The translations under genes and the position numbers were made by a program. A DNA stretch of 64,000 nt from positions 9,734,001-9,798,000 of the forward strand of contig NZ_CP023699.1 of assembly GCF_008704495.1 (NCBI RefSeq), read 5' to 3'. This stretch comes from Streptomyces kanamyceticus (lineage in GTDB: Bacteria; Actinomycetota; Actinomycetes; Streptomycetales; Streptomycetaceae). The notes under the pieces are model-generated. The model had not been told where the DNA came from. It did not search any database and saw nothing but the letters and a program-made list of their open reading frames with translations. Positions 34,652 through 43,648 of this stretch are shown piece after piece (the first letter of the stretch is position 1; the number at the start of each line of letters is the position of its first letter).

Positions 34652-37600
34652 GCGCGCGGGCCGCCTGACACAGCTCGCCCGGCCGCAGGGCGGTGTACGC
34701 CGATACCGCCTCGGCGTACACCGCCGCGTCGGCGTCCAGCGCCGCCCGGCGGGCCCGGTCCGCGGACATGGTGGGCTGGAACTCGCGCAGCGCCCGCAGC
34801 CGTTCGGCCAGCGCGATCATGCGTACGGCGTCGGCGCGGGCGTCGTCGCCCGAGGCGCACCGAGCCGTTCCCGAGGCGAGCCCAGCCGTGCCCAGCGCGT
34901 GCAGCACGGTTCCCAGGACCCGGAGATCCACGGGCCCGGCCTCCGCGTCGACGAGCAGCGTACGCAGCCGTCGGCCGAGCTGTTCGGTCAGTTCCGCGAC
35001 GGGTTCGAGGTCACCGGCGGTCGCGTGCGCGGTCACCGCCGCGGCCTGGATCTGCAGTGCCCACGGATCCAGCCAGGGATCGCCGGGATGCTGGGAGCCG
35101 GTCGCGGGCATCTGTCGAACGGCGGTGCGCCACAGGCCGAGCCCGGTCGGGGTCAGCCCGCGGGCGAGCGCGATCTCGGCGCGGAGGCCGGGGAGAGGAC
35201 TGTAGAAGGCGTCCTGGTGCGGACTGCGCGAAGCGTCGTCCGGTGGGCCGCTCTCGCCCTCGGCCCGGCGCAGCCAGCGCTCGGCCTCGTCCGTACGGCC
35301 GCGCTGCAGGCAGGCAAGGGCCAGCGCCTGGCGGACCCCGAGCACACCGAGTACGTCGTGCTCCGCACCGAGCCGACCCATCGCCTCGAGCACCACGGTG
35401 AGGTGCTGGTGGGCCGCCTCGCCCTGTCCCGCCCGCAGACACAGGTCACTCAGCCGACCGTGGCTGATGACCCGCAGGGACGGGATGTCGGCCGGTGCCA
35501 GGGCGGTGATCATCCGCTGCGCGGCGGCGAGTTGGCGATCGGTGTCGTGCTCGGACTCCCAAACGTAGGTGGCCACGAACTCGGCGATCCCGGCGACGAG
35601 CGGCTGACCGCTGTCGCAGAGCCGGTCCAGCGCGTCGTACGCGGGAGGCCGCATCGCCGGGATCGCGGCGAGCACGGTCGCGGTGGCGCGCGGCAGGGTG
35701 TCGGGCGGTGCCGGTGGCAGCCGACGCAGCGCGAGGAGCTGGCGCGCGGCGTCGGCGCGCGGGCCGAAGCTCAGGAACAGGCCCGCCGCGCACAACACCG
35801 CGGCGGTGCGCGCCACTTCGACGTGCGCGGCACCGGCGGGCTGCCCGGAGTCGAGGCGGTGGTGGGAGAGGGCAGGACCGGTGTCGGCGGCGAGGGCGGC
35901 GAGGCGCGGGTAGTACGAGCCGGTGAACCACAGGGCGGCGAGTACGGCGGTGACGGCGGCGGTGGTGGATCCTTCCTCGCGGGCCAGGGCCAGGCGCAGG
36001 GCCCCTACGAGATTGTCCTGCTCGGCCCGGATCCGCTCACGGGCGACCGCGGGTTCGGCACCTAAGAGCACGTCATGGTGGGCGAGTCCGAACTCCCTTG
36101 CCCAGCCCAGGAACCGGTCCTCCGCGGCCTCGTCCTCACCCGCCTCCGTACGACGGGCCGCGCTGAACTCCCGTACGGTCTCCAGCATTCCGAAGCGCAC
36201 ACCGGCCGGTGATTCGGCGACGGTGACGAGCGACTGGCCCGCCAGCTGCTCCAACAGCCCGAGCGCGTCCCCGCCGAGGACGTGCTCCGCCGCCGGGCCC
36301 GAGAAGCCGCCGGGGAAGACGGACAGGGTGCGCAGCGCCGCCTGGGCGTCCTGGGTGAGCAGGTTCCAGCTCCATTCGACGACCGCGTGCAACGTGCGGT
36401 GGCGCTCGGGCCCGTCCCTGGCCCCGCCGCGCAGGAGCGCGAACCGGTCGTCGAGACGGCGGGCGATCTCCGTCACCGACAGGACCCGCACCCGTGCCGC
36501 CGCCAGCTCCAAGGCCAGCGGCAGACCGTCCAGATGTCGGCAGAGCACGGCCACCGCCTGAGGCGGCACCTGCACACCGGGCCTGGCGGCGCGGGCGCGC
36601 TGGGTGAACAGCTCGGCGGCCGTGTCGGGAGCGAGCGCGTCCGGTGCGTACACCGCCTCCGAGGTCAGACCCAGTGGGGCCCGGCTGGTGGCGAGCACGC
36701 GCAGCTGCGCGGAGGCGGAGACCAGTGCGTGGACGAGGCGGGCGGCGCCCTCGACGACCTGCTCGCAGTTGTCCAGGATCAGCAGCGCGGGCCCGGAGCC
36801 GAGGACTCCGAGGATGGCGGGGACGGGGTCGGCCGGGGGAGCGGGGGAGGCCGGGGCGTGCCGGCCCACCGGCTTGTGCGGTCCCTGGCCCGCGCCGAGC
36901 GCGAACGCCACCTCCCGGGCCACGTCCTGGTCCTCGCGGACCCCGGCCAGCGGCACGCAGTACACCAGGCGTTGCTCGGCCGTGCGGCCGACGGCATGCG
37001 CGAGCCGGGTCTTGCCGAGGCCACCTGGGCCCACGACGGTGACGGCGCGGGACCCGCGCAGCAGCCCGGTCACCGCGGTGATGTCGTCCTCCCGCCCGAG
37101 GAGCGGGTTCGGCTCGTGGGGAACGCCGATCCGTACCGTGCGCGGCGCATCGTCGAGCAGCTCCCGCTGCACCGCCTTGAGGCCCGCGCCCGGATCCGTA
37201 CCGAGCTGCTCGCGCAGATCACGCCGGTAGTCCTCGTACCGGGTCAGCGCGGCCGCCGGGCCCGCCGTGGCGGCCAGGCCGCGCAGCAGCTCGGCGAGCA
37301 CCTCCTCGTCGCGGGGCTGCTCCTCGGAGATCATCGCCAGTGGCCCGGCGGCTTCGGCGTGCCGGCCCAGCCTCGCGAGGGCGAGGGCCCGCGCGCGGAC
37401 GAGCCGGTCGCGCACCGGGGCCCGTGCGGCGCGCAACTCCTCGACGGGGCCACCGATTCGACCCCCGCCCTCGCCCTCGAACGCGGCGCCGGTGCCGCCG
37501 CCCTCCCACAGCGCGAGCCCGGCCTCGGCCGCCGCCAGCGATCCCGTGGGGTCCCCGGCCCGGGCCCGCTCCTCGCTCGTGGCGGCGTGCAACGGCAGCG

Positions 37601-37886
37601 CGGCACTGTCCACCTGCTCATCGGCCAGGGCGAGCCGGTAGCCGACCGGCGTACTGACCAGGACGTCGGCGCCCAACGCGGCCCGCGCCCTGGACACCAG
37701 AACCTGCAAGGCCTTGTCCGGGTGCTGCGGCAACGCGTCGGGCCACAGCCCCTGTACGAGCCGTTCGGTGCCGCAGCCGGTGCGCACATCGCCCGCGAGC
37801 AGCGCCAGGAGCCCGCGCAGCCGGGGCGCGGTGATCTCCTGTCCGTGCCAGGCGACCCGTGCCAGCAAGGTCAGTTCGGTGCTCAC
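34632..37886 (-). CDS. SARP/AfsR-type regulator with BTAD, NB-ARC and TPR regions
   Basis: A 1084-residue regulator. Residues 1-90 are an OmpR-like winged helix; about 95-245 are the BTAD domain (RYEDYRRDLREQLGTDPGAGL). An NB-ARC-type NTPase follows with Walker A GPGGLGKT (286-293) and ILDNCEQV. A long helical TPR-like C-terminus completes it. This is the AfsR-like class that controls secondary metabolism. It is convergent with the Drr exporter, a common arrangement in Streptomyces, and may control it. No TTA codon was searched systematically. Confidence 0.85.
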   Translation of the reverse strand: MSTELTLLARVAWHGQEITAPRLRGLLALLAGDVRTGCGTERLVQGLWPDALPQHPDKALQVLVSRARAALGADVLVSTPVGYRLALADEQVDSAALPLHAATSEERARAGDPTGSLAAAEAGLALWEGGGTGAAFEGEGGGRIGGPVEELRAARAPVRDRLVRARALALARLGRHAEAAGPLAMISEEQPRDEEVLAELLRGLAATAGPAAALTRYEDYRRDLREQLGTDPGAGLKAVQRELLDDAPRTVRIGVPHEPNPLLGREDDITAVTGLLRGSRAVTVVGPGGLGKTRLAHAVGRTAEQRLVYCVPLAGVREDQDVAREVAFALGAGQGPHKPVGRHAPASPAPPADPVPAILGVLGSGPALLILDNCEQVVEGAARLVHALVSASAQLRVLATSRAPLGLTSEAVYAPDALAPDTAAELFTQRARAARPGVQVPPQAVAVLCRHLDGLPLALELAAARVRVLSVTEIARRLDDRFALLRGGARDGPERHRTLHAVVEWSWNLLTQDAQAALRTLSVFPGGFSGPAAEHVLGGDALGLLEQLAGQSLVTVAESPAGVRFGMLETVREFSAARRTEAGEDEAAEDRFLGWAREFGLAHHDVLLGAEPAVARERIRAEQDNLVGALRLALAREEGSTTAAVTAVLAALWFTGSYYPRLAALAADTGPALSHHRLDSGQPAGAAHVEVARTAAVLCAAGLFLSFGPRADAARQLLALRRLPPAPPDTLPRATATVLAAIPAMRPPAYDALDRLCDSGQPLVAGIAEFVATYVWESEHDTDRQLAAAQRMITALAPADIPSLRVISHGRLSDLCLRAGQGEAAHQHLTVVLEAMGRLGAEHDVLGVLGVRQALALACLQRGRTDEAERWLRRAEGESGPPDDASRSPHQDAFYSPLPGLRAEIALARGLTPTGLGLWRTAVRQMPATGSQHPGDPWLDPWALQIQAAAVTAHATAGDLEPVAELTEQLGRRLRTLLVDAEAGPVDLRVLGTVLHALGTAGLASGTARCASGDDARADAVRMIALAERLRALREFQPTMSADRARRAALDADAAVYAEAVSAYTALRPGELCQAARALTSGRG

Positions 37887-37937
37887 CCGTGCAGGTTAGA
37901 CGCCGCGCATCGGGCCTGCCCCGGCGCGGAGTTCACC

Positions 37938-38501
37938 TCACCACCAGTACGCGGGATACCGCGCCGCCCCGGGACGGGCGTACGAGAGGGCCCAGCCCGC
38001 GAGGACGAGCAGCACCGTGGAGCCCACCAGGAGAGGGACGAAGGAGGTGGGGTGCGGAGTGTGCAGGACGATGACGACGGACGTGGCGCACGCCGGTGAG
38101 TGCGGGGTACGGGCGACGGTCATCACCGCCAGGCCGATCCCCGCGGCGAGCGCCGCCGCCCACGGCGCGGAGCCCAACGAGGCGGCGACGGCGTAGCCGA
38201 CGACGGCGCACAGCAGATGGCCCGCGATCACGCTGCGCGGCTGGGCCAGCGGCAGTCCGGGCACGCTGTGGATGATCGCGGCGGACGCGGCGAGGGGCGG
38301 TATGAGCACGGGCTCGTGGATGAGCGAGCCGATGGCGACGAGGACGAGCAGGACGGCGGTGGCGGCGCTGATGCCGTGCAGCGCGGTGCCCGGTGGCGGC
38401 GGGGCGGGCGCGCGGCCCGCGAGGCGGGTGAGGATGCGGGGGCGGGCAGGCGCGGGCGACGCCTCGACGGATTCGTCGGTGTTCAAGACATCGGTGCTCA
38501 A
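37938..38501 (-). CDS. HPP-family membrane protein
   Basis: A 187-residue membrane protein with four or more hydrophobic segments and the HPP-family pattern (IPPLAASAAIIHSVPGLPLAQPRSVIAGHLLCAVVGY, RTPHSPACATSVV). Cyanobacterial relatives have been linked to nitrite transport. Here the role is unknown. A Pro/Ala-rich N-terminal 40 residues precede the first helix. Confidence 0.75.
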   Translation of the reverse strand: MSTDVLNTDESVEASPAPARPRILTRLAGRAPAPPPPGTALHGISAATAVLLVLVAIGSLIHEPVLIPPLAASAAIIHSVPGLPLAQPRSVIAGHLLCAVVGYAVAASLGSAPWAAALAAGIGLAVMTVARTPHSPACATSVVIVLHTPHPTSFVPLLVGSTVLLVLAGWALSYARPGAARYPAYWW

Positions 38502-38825
38502 AGAAGGGGAGTTCCGGGACTGGGCCGTCGGGAGATCCGGACGGCGGGGACGACAGGGCAGGAGTCGGCGCGGGCTCCTCGCGGTCGGCGAGAGAGCCCG
38601 GGTACCGGCGGCCTTCCAGGGTCAGGACGTCCGCGTACTCATCCAGGATCTTACGAAGGGTCTTCGCGTTGCCGCAGGTCAGGGGGTGCCGTTGCCCGCT
38701 TCGGGGTCTCGTTGCCCGATTCCGGGTCCCGTTGCCCGCTGCTGAGGGCAGGGTGGCGTCATTTCTCGTCCGTTCGGGCCCTTCGTCCCTGCCGTACGGC
38801 CTTCACCGGGCGCAGGATGGAGATC
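38502..38825. other. Gene-free stretch with tandem repeat and a remnant-like minus frame
   Basis: No intact gene is supported. On the minus strand, about 38695 to 38510, an open frame without a start reads HPLTCGNAKTLRKILDEYAD and continues with VLTLEGRRYPGSLADRE. This looks protein-like in the first part, then becomes Pro/Ser-rich. It may be the leftover of a gene. Upstream of it sits the tandem repeat 38690-38749. Confidence 0.35.
38690..38749. repeat. Three tandem 20-base repeats
   Basis: Three head-to-tail units begin CGTTGCCCG (at 38690, 38710 and 38730). The first two are identical at 17 of 20 positions; the third is diverged after the first 11 bases. They lie 76 bases before the universal stress gene and might be regulatory sites or simple expansion. 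Confidence 0.6.
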
Positions 38826-39719
38826 ATGAACAGCCTTCCGGTCATCACCGCAGTCGACGGATCAGACCACAGCCTCAAGGCCCTCGAGTGGGCGCTGGAC
38901 GCCGCGCGGCGCCGCAGTGCGGAACTGCTCGTCGTCCACATCAGGGCCGACTATGTGAAGGCCCTTCCCCTGCCGGGCGCGCTGCCCGTCATGCCACCCG
39001 TCGACGAGGTCCCGGTCCTCGCCGCGGTGCGGGAGACGATGGAGGGCCGTGCGGACCTGCCGCCCGTCCGCTACTCCGCGGTCGACGGGAGTCCCGCCCC
39101 CGCGCTGATCGAACTCGCCGACGAGGCGCAGCTCCTGGTGCTCGGTTCACGGGGGCGCGGCGGCTTCGCGAGTCTGCTGCTCGGCTCCGTGAGCCGCGCC
39201 TGCACCGCGCGCGCCGCCTGTCCCGTGGTCGTCGTACCGCATGCCGCGAGGACCGAGGCGGTCGAGGCGGCGGGCACGTTCGGCAGGGTCGCGCTCGGCC
39301 TCGCGCCGACGGAGACGAGCGATGCCACGGTGGAGTTCGCGTTCGAGGAGGCCCGGCGCAGGGGCGCCGGACTCCAGGTGGTCACCACGTACCCGGTGCC
39401 CTTCTCCACCCTGGCGCTCATGGGCGGATACCTGGACGCGGCGGGGACGCCCGAGAGCCCGCGCGAGGAGAAGTCGCTGTCCGAGGCGCAGGACGAGCGG
39501 CTCGGTGCCTTCACCGAGCGCTTCCCCGACGTGGCCGTCGAGAAGGTGGTCACCGCGGCCGACGCCGCGGGCCGTCTCGTCGTGGCCTCACAGACCGCCG
39601 ACCTGCTGGTCGTCGGGCGCCACCGGCGTCGCGTGAACGCCGACTCGTTCCTGGTCGGCTCGGCCGCCAACGCGGTCCTGCTGCACGCGCAGTGCCCGGT
39701 CGCGGTGGTGCCCGCCTAG
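38826..39719 (+). CDS. Tandem-domain universal stress protein
   Basis: A 297-residue protein of two UspA domains. Domain one (to about residue 140) has VITAVDGSDHSLKALEWA and the ATP motif GSRGRGGFASLLLGSVS. Domain two ends VGRHRRRVNADSFLVGSAA, a related but looser motif. These bind ATP and act in dormancy, hypoxia or stress. ATG 38826 is preceded by GGATGGAG at a good distance; ATG 38817 is an alternative. Confidence 0.9.
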   Translation: MNSLPVITAVDGSDHSLKALEWALDAARRRSAELLVVHIRADYVKALPLPGALPVMPPVDEVPVLAAVRETMEGRADLPPVRYSAVDGSPAPALIELADEAQLLVLGSRGRGGFASLLLGSVSRACTARAACPVVVVPHAARTEAVEAAGTFGRVALGLAPTETSDATVEFAFEEARRRGAGLQVVTTYPVPFSTLALMGGYLDAAGTPESPREEKSLSEAQDERLGAFTERFPDVAVEKVVTAADAAGRLVVASQTADLLVVGRHRRRVNADSFLVGSAANAVLLHAQCPVAVVPA

Positions 39720-39723
39720 CACC

Positions 39724-39755
39724 GTGCCCCCGCCGGGAGGTCCCGGCGGGGGCAC
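39724..39755. terminator. Bidirectional hairpin terminator
   Basis: Perfect 15-base arms (39724-39738 and 39741-39755) around GG, lying 5 bases after the stress-protein stop and 12 bases from the end of the convergent permease. It should end transcription in both directions. Confidence 0.8.
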
Positions 39756-39767
39756 GCGGAGCCCGGC

Positions 39768-41165
39768 TCAACGACGTCCGTGCGCCGTTCGCTGCCGTAC
39801 GTATCCGGCGACCACGAGCGCGACCGTCAGGCCGCTCGTCCACGCGAGCTGCCCCCGAGTCGTCGGCTCCATCGCCATCAGGACGAACACGGCCGCCATG
39901 CCTGCCAGCGCCACCCAGGTCAGGTACGGATACGCCCACATCCGCACCGCGAGCTTCCCGGGCTCCTCCTGCTCGGTGCGGCGGCGCAGGATCAGCTGGG
40001 AGACGGCGGTGAACGTCCAGACGACGAGGATCACCGCGCCGATCATGTTCAGCAGCCACTGGAAGATGTCGTCGGGCCGCCAGTAGCTCAGCAGGACGCA
40101 GAGGAAGCCGAAGGCCGACGAGGCGATGACCGAGCGGCGCGGCACGCCGGAGACGATGCGGCCGAGCGCGGCGGGTCCCTGGCCGCGGGAGACCAGCGAA
40201 CAGGCCATGCGCGAGGAGCCGTAGATGTTGGCGTTCATCGCCGAAAGCAGCGCGATCAGTACGACCACGTTCATGATCTGACCCGCGCCGGGGATCCCCA
40301 GCTGGTCGAGGGCGGCGACGTAGGGGCCCTTCTCCACGACCTCCTTGTCGTCCCACGGCACCAGCGCCACGATCACCAGCATCGAGCCGATGTAGAAGAC
40401 CGCGATCCGCCACATCGCCGTGCGCACGGCTCCGGCGACGCCGCGCACCGGGTCGTCCGACTCGGCGGCGGCGATGGTGACGGTCTCCAGGCCGCCGTAC
40501 GCGAGGACCGAGGCGAGCAGGCCGATGATCAGCCCCTCGGTGCCGTTGGGCAGGAAGCCTCCGTGGCCGACGAGGTTGGCGGTGCCCGGCGCGTCCGTGC
40601 CGGGCAGTACACCGGCGATGGCGAGTCCGCCGACGACCAGGAAGAGGACGATCGCGCCGACCTTCAGCGCGGCGAACCAGAACTCGAACTCGCCGAAGTT
40701 CTTCACGGCCGCCAGGTTCGCGCCGCAGAACACCACCATGAACAGCGCCACCCACGCCCACTCGGGCGTACCGGGCAGCCAGCCGGTCATGATGTGGGCG
40801 GCGCCGATGCCCTCCAGGCCCACGCCCATGCACAGCATGAACCAGAACGACCAGCCCGAGGTGAAGCCCGCCCACGGTCCGATCGCGCGTTCGGCGTGGA
40901 CGGAGAAGGAGCCGGAGGCCGGATGGGCGGCCGACATCTCGCCGAGCATCCGCATGACCAGCATCACCAGGAGGCCGGAAGCGGTGTAGGCGAGGACGAT
41001 CGAGGGCCCCGCGGCGGCGATGCCCGCTCCGGACCCCACGAAGAGCCCGGCGCCGATGACTCCGCCGAGCGCGATCATCGACAAGTGCCGCTGCTTGAGC
41101 CCCTTGGCGAGCTGTGGCTCCGGGGTGAGCGGGGGCTTGGGAGGGGTGCTTGTCGAGGAAGGCAT
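39768..41165 (-). CDS. APC-superfamily amino-acid permease
   Basis: A 465-residue permease with twelve hydrophobic segments and the AAT-family start KQRHLSMIALGGVIGAGLFVGSGAG. Later motifs are HPASGSFSVHAERAIGPWAGF and AYGGLETVTIAAAESDDP. It is close to GabP/CycA-type permeases, which take up GABA, D-serine or similar amino acids with protons. The specific substrate cannot be assigned. Two GATATCC sites lie upstream. Confidence 0.88.
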   Translation of the reverse strand: MPSSTSTPPKPPLTPEPQLAKGLKQRHLSMIALGGVIGAGLFVGSGAGIAAAGPSIVLAYTASGLLVMLVMRMLGEMSAAHPASGSFSVHAERAIGPWAGFTSGWSFWFMLCMGVGLEGIGAAHIMTGWLPGTPEWAWVALFMVVFCGANLAAVKNFGEFEFWFAALKVGAIVLFLVVGGLAIAGVLPGTDAPGTANLVGHGGFLPNGTEGLIIGLLASVLAYGGLETVTIAAAESDDPVRGVAGAVRTAMWRIAVFYIGSMLVIVALVPWDDKEVVEKGPYVAALDQLGIPGAGQIMNVVVLIALLSAMNANIYGSSRMACSLVSRGQGPAALGRIVSGVPRRSVIASSAFGFLCVLLSYWRPDDIFQWLLNMIGAVILVVWTFTAVSQLILRRRTEQEEPGKLAVRMWAYPYLTWVALAGMAAVFVLMAMEPTTRGQLAWTSGLTVALVVAGYVRQRTAHGRR

Positions 41166-41177
41166 GCGGGCAAGTGT

Positions 41178-41217
41178 GGATATCCCGCCCGCATGGTGAG
41201 AGCGGTGTCCGATATCC
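41178..41217. promoter_or_regulatory. Paired GATATCC sites upstream of the permease
   Basis: GATATCC occurs at 41179-41185 (inside the palindrome GGATATCC) and again at 41211-41217, about three helical turns apart, 14-52 bases before the permease ATG. They may be regulator half-sites. No promoter hexamers are clear. Confidence 0.35.
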
Positions 41218-41312
41218 GAACATGATGGCTACGTGGGGTGATGTCGTGAACACGAAATGCAGGTGAGCGGGCTTGTCGGCGTGGCCGCGTGTCGCATGTG
41301 GTTCACCAACGC

Positions 41313-41400
41313 ATGCCGTTCACCAAGGAGGGGTCAGTTGCCAAGGCCGAGTTCCTGACCGACATCAAGACCAAACGCCGCGGAGAGCACCGTGACGACC
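41313..41400 (+). pseudogene. N-terminal remnant resembling a ferritin-like protein
   Basis: A short frame reads KEGSVAKAEFLTDIKT, which looks like the beginning of Streptomyces bacterioferritin/ferritin-like proteins (AKAEFLTDIKT then LRERAR). Family similarity stops there and the sequence continues as KRRGEHRDDP. A strong AAGGAGGGG precedes it, but the expected ATG before the Ala is replaced by GTT. It looks like a gene that lost its start and most of its body. Confidence 0.35.
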
Positions 41401-41423
41401 CGGTCGACCGCGACGTAGCCGCC

Positions 41424-41663
41424 TCACCCGGAAGGTTCCTCGGGCTCCGGCTTGTCGGTCGGGGCGCTCGCGTCGTGCCCGTCCTGTGCGGCCTGTCCGC
41501 CCCGTGCGTCACCGGAGTCACCGCGCCGACCGGTTCCGGCCTCGTCGATGTCGGGTACGTCGCCCGCACCGTTCTCTCGGTTTCCCCCGCTCTCCCCGCT
41601 CTCGTCCAGCTCCCAGGGGTCCCGTCCGCCGTCCGCCTGCTGATCGGGCAGGTCCCTGGGCAC
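41424..41663 (-). CDS. Small acidic disordered protein, possibly 5'-truncated
   Basis: A 79-residue acidic, Gly/Asp/Pro-rich protein (MPRDLPDQQADGGRDPWELD start, IDEAGTGRRGD middle, KPEPEEPSG end), with no predicted fold. It resembles small disordered proteins of Streptomyces. GTG 41663 is usable, but in-frame sequence upstream (DGSTPV) is also protein-like and runs into the phosphatase fragment, so the 5' end may be missing. Function unknown. Confidence 0.4.
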   Translation of the reverse strand: MPRDLPDQQADGGRDPWELDESGESGGNRENGAGDVPDIDEAGTGRRGDSGDARGGQAAQDGHDASAPTDKPEPEEPSG

Positions 41664-41697
41664 GGGCGTGCTGCCGTCCGCGCCGGGGGACGCCGGT

Positions 41698-41815
41698 ATG
41701 GGGCTCCTCTACACCGACGGACTGACCGAGGCGCGGCTCGTGGACGGCACCGCATTCGGCCTCGACCGGTTCGCCGACTCCGTGATCCGCGCCTCGACCG
41801 CGGGCGTTCCGCCCC
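41698..41815 (+). pseudogene. Fragment of a SpoIIE/RsbU-type PP2C phosphatase
   Basis: About 36 residues read MGLLYTDGLTEARLVDGTAF, then GLDRFADSVIRASTAGVPP. This is the LYTDGLTEAR motif near the C-terminus of PP2C phosphatases of the RsbU/SpoIIE type. No N-terminal part or continuation is present in this frame. It is a remnant left in the scar between the permease and the YciI-like gene. Confidence 0.6.
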
Positions 41816-41857
41816 GCCGCAGGCATGTACCTGGCGATCGTGGGGGAGTTGAAGACC

Positions 41858-41932
41858 ATGAAGATCCTCATCATCCTCGTCCTCATCGGCATCGCCGCCG
41901 CCTGGTACATGAAGTCACGGAAGGGGCAGTGA
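41858..41932 (+). CDS. Tiny membrane protein (24 aa)
   Basis: A 24-residue frame begins MKILIILVLIGIAAAWYMKS and ends RKGQ: one transmembrane helix and a basic tail. GGGGGAG lies 11 bases before ATG 41858; an in-frame ATG at 41825 would add 11 residues but lacks a ribosome site. Similar tiny hydrophobic proteins are common in actinobacteria. Function unknown. Confidence 0.45.
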   Translation: MKILIILVLIGIAAAWYMKSRKGQ

Positions 41933-42039
41933 AGCCGGAAGAAAAAAATCTGGCCGCCGATGTCGAGAACCCGTGATCGGCTCCGTCCCCGGTACGAACG
42001 CGACCACAATGGGCCGCACCAGCACCAAGGAGAGCCACC

Positions 42040-42447
42040 ATGGCCAAGTACCTGCTGCTCAAGCACTACCGAGGCGCCCCCGCTCCGGTCAATGACGTCC
42101 CCATGGACCAGTGGACGCCCGAGGAGGTCTCGGACCACATCCGGTACATGAACGACTTCGCGGACCGGCTCAAGGAGACCGGCGAGTTCGTCGACGGCCA
42201 GGCGCTCGCCCCCGAGGGATCCTTCGTCCGCTACGACGGCGAGGGCCGCCCGCCGGTCACCGACGGCCCCTTCGCCGAGACGAAGGACCTCATCGCGGGC
42301 TGGATGATCATCGACGTCGACAGCCACGAGCGGGCCGTCGAGCTCGCGGGGGAGCTGTCGGCCGCTCCCGGCGCGGGCGGCAAGCCGATCCACGAGTGGC
42401 TGGAACTGCGCCCGTTCCTGGGCGAGGCGCCCACCATCACGGAGTGA
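42040..42447 (+). CDS. YCII-related DGPF-domain protein
   Basis: A 135-residue ferredoxin-like-fold protein with the motif VTDGPFAETKDLIAGWMIIDVDS that names DGPF proteins. Such genes sit beside ECF42 sigma factors and are among their direct targets. AAGGAG precedes the ATG (about 9 bases). The next gene is the sigma factor, 8 bases on. The biochemical role is unknown. Confidence 0.88.
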   Translation: MAKYLLLKHYRGAPAPVNDVPMDQWTPEEVSDHIRYMNDFADRLKETGEFVDGQALAPEGSFVRYDGEGRPPVTDGPFAETKDLIAGWMIIDVDSHERAVELAGELSAAPGAGGKPIHEWLELRPFLGEAPTITE

Positions 42448-42455
42448 CCTCTCCG

Positions 42456-43607
42456 ATGAACGAAGCGCTGCTCCGGGGCCTCACCCCGAGTGTGCTCACC
42501 GTCCTCGTCCGCCGCGGAGCCGATTTCGCGGCGGCCGAGGACGCCGTGCAGGACGCGCTGGTGGAGGCGGTGCGCGTCTGGCCGACCGACCCGCCGCGCG
42601 ACCCGAAGGGTTGGCTGGTCACGGTGGCCTGGCGCCGCTTCCTCGACGCGCGGCGGGCGGACACCGCCCGCCGCCGGCGGGAGGACCTCATCGAGGAGGA
42701 ACCGGCCCCGGGCCCCGCACCGGCGGCGGACGACACCCTCCAGCTGTACTTCCTGTGCGCCCACCCGTCCCTGACCCCGTCATCCGCCGTCGCGCTCACG
42801 CTGCGCGCCGTCGGCGGACTGACCACCCGCCAGATCGCCCGCGCCTACCTGGTCCCCGAGGCGACCATGGCGCAGCGCATCAGCCGCGCCAAACGGGCCG
42901 TGTCCGGCGTGCGCCTCGACCGGCACGGAGACGTCGCCACCGTGCTGCGTGTCCTCTACCTGGTCTTCAACGAGGGCTACTCCACGGACGCCGATGTCGA
43001 CCTGACCGCCGAGGCCATCCGGCTCACCCGGCAGCTCGCGGCCGTGATCGACCACCCGGAGGTGGTGGGCCTGCTCGCCCTCATGCTGCTGCACCACGCC
43101 CGGCGCGCGGCCAGGACAGGACCCGACGGCGGCCTGGTGCCGCTCGCCGAACAGGACCGGAGCCGCTGGGACACCGAACTGATCACCGAGGGCATCGGCA
43201 TCCTGCAGACGGCCCTCGCCCGCGACAGGCTGGGCGAGTTCCAGGCCCAGGCCGCCATCGCCGCCCTGCACGCCGACGCGCCCACGGCCGAGGAGACCGA
43301 CTGGGTGCAGATCGTCGAGTGGTACGACGAGCTCGTACGACTGACCGACAGCCCGGTCGTCCGGCTCAACCGCGCCGTGGCCGTGGGCGAGGCCGACGGA
43401 GCGCGCGCAGGTCTCGCGCGGCTCGCGGAGCTGGACGACACACTGCCCCGGCACACGGCGGTGGCGGCCTACCTCCACGAACGGGACGGCGACCTGGAGA
43501 CGGCGGCCCGGCTGTACGCCGAAGCGGCGGGCAAGGCCGCCAACCTCGCCGAGCGCGACCACCTGACGCGCCAGGCGGCACGGCTCAACGCCCGCCGACG
43601 CCAGTGA
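42456..43607 (+). CDS. ECF42-group sigma factor with C-terminal extension
   Basis: A 383-residue ECF sigma factor. Region 2 is ADFAAAEDAVQDALVEAVRVWP with DPKGWLVTVAWRRFLD. Region 4 is GGLTTRQIARAYLVPEATMAQRISRAKRAV. A long C-terminal TPR-like domain (VFNEGYS, LNRAVAVGEADG, HAVAAYLHERDG-like) is characteristic of ECF42, which has no anti-sigma factor and is thought to be controlled by this extension. It is coupled to its DGPF partner. Confidence 0.88.
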   Translation: MNEALLRGLTPSVLTVLVRRGADFAAAEDAVQDALVEAVRVWPTDPPRDPKGWLVTVAWRRFLDARRADTARRRREDLIEEEPAPGPAPAADDTLQLYFLCAHPSLTPSSAVALTLRAVGGLTTRQIARAYLVPEATMAQRISRAKRAVSGVRLDRHGDVATVLRVLYLVFNEGYSTDADVDLTAEAIRLTRQLAAVIDHPEVVGLLALMLLHHARRAARTGPDGGLVPLAEQDRSRWDTELITEGIGILQTALARDRLGEFQAQAAIAALHADAPTAEETDWVQIVEWYDELVRLTDSPVVRLNRAVAVGEADGARAGLARLAELDDTLPRHTAVAAYLHERDGDLETAARLYAEAAGKAANLAERDHLTRQAARLNARRRQ

Positions 43608-43648
43608 CGGCCGCGGTCACGGAAGCGGTCGCGGTCGCGGCCGCCGGA

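Noticed and set aside
36282..38099. 605-codon plus frame antisense to the SARP gene
   Set aside because: Biased Arg/Gly/Gln composition, no ribosome site, lies opposite clear BTAD and NB-ARC motifs.
38690..38749. CRISPR array
   Set aside because: Units are directly abutting 20-base repeats with no spacers and no cas genes.
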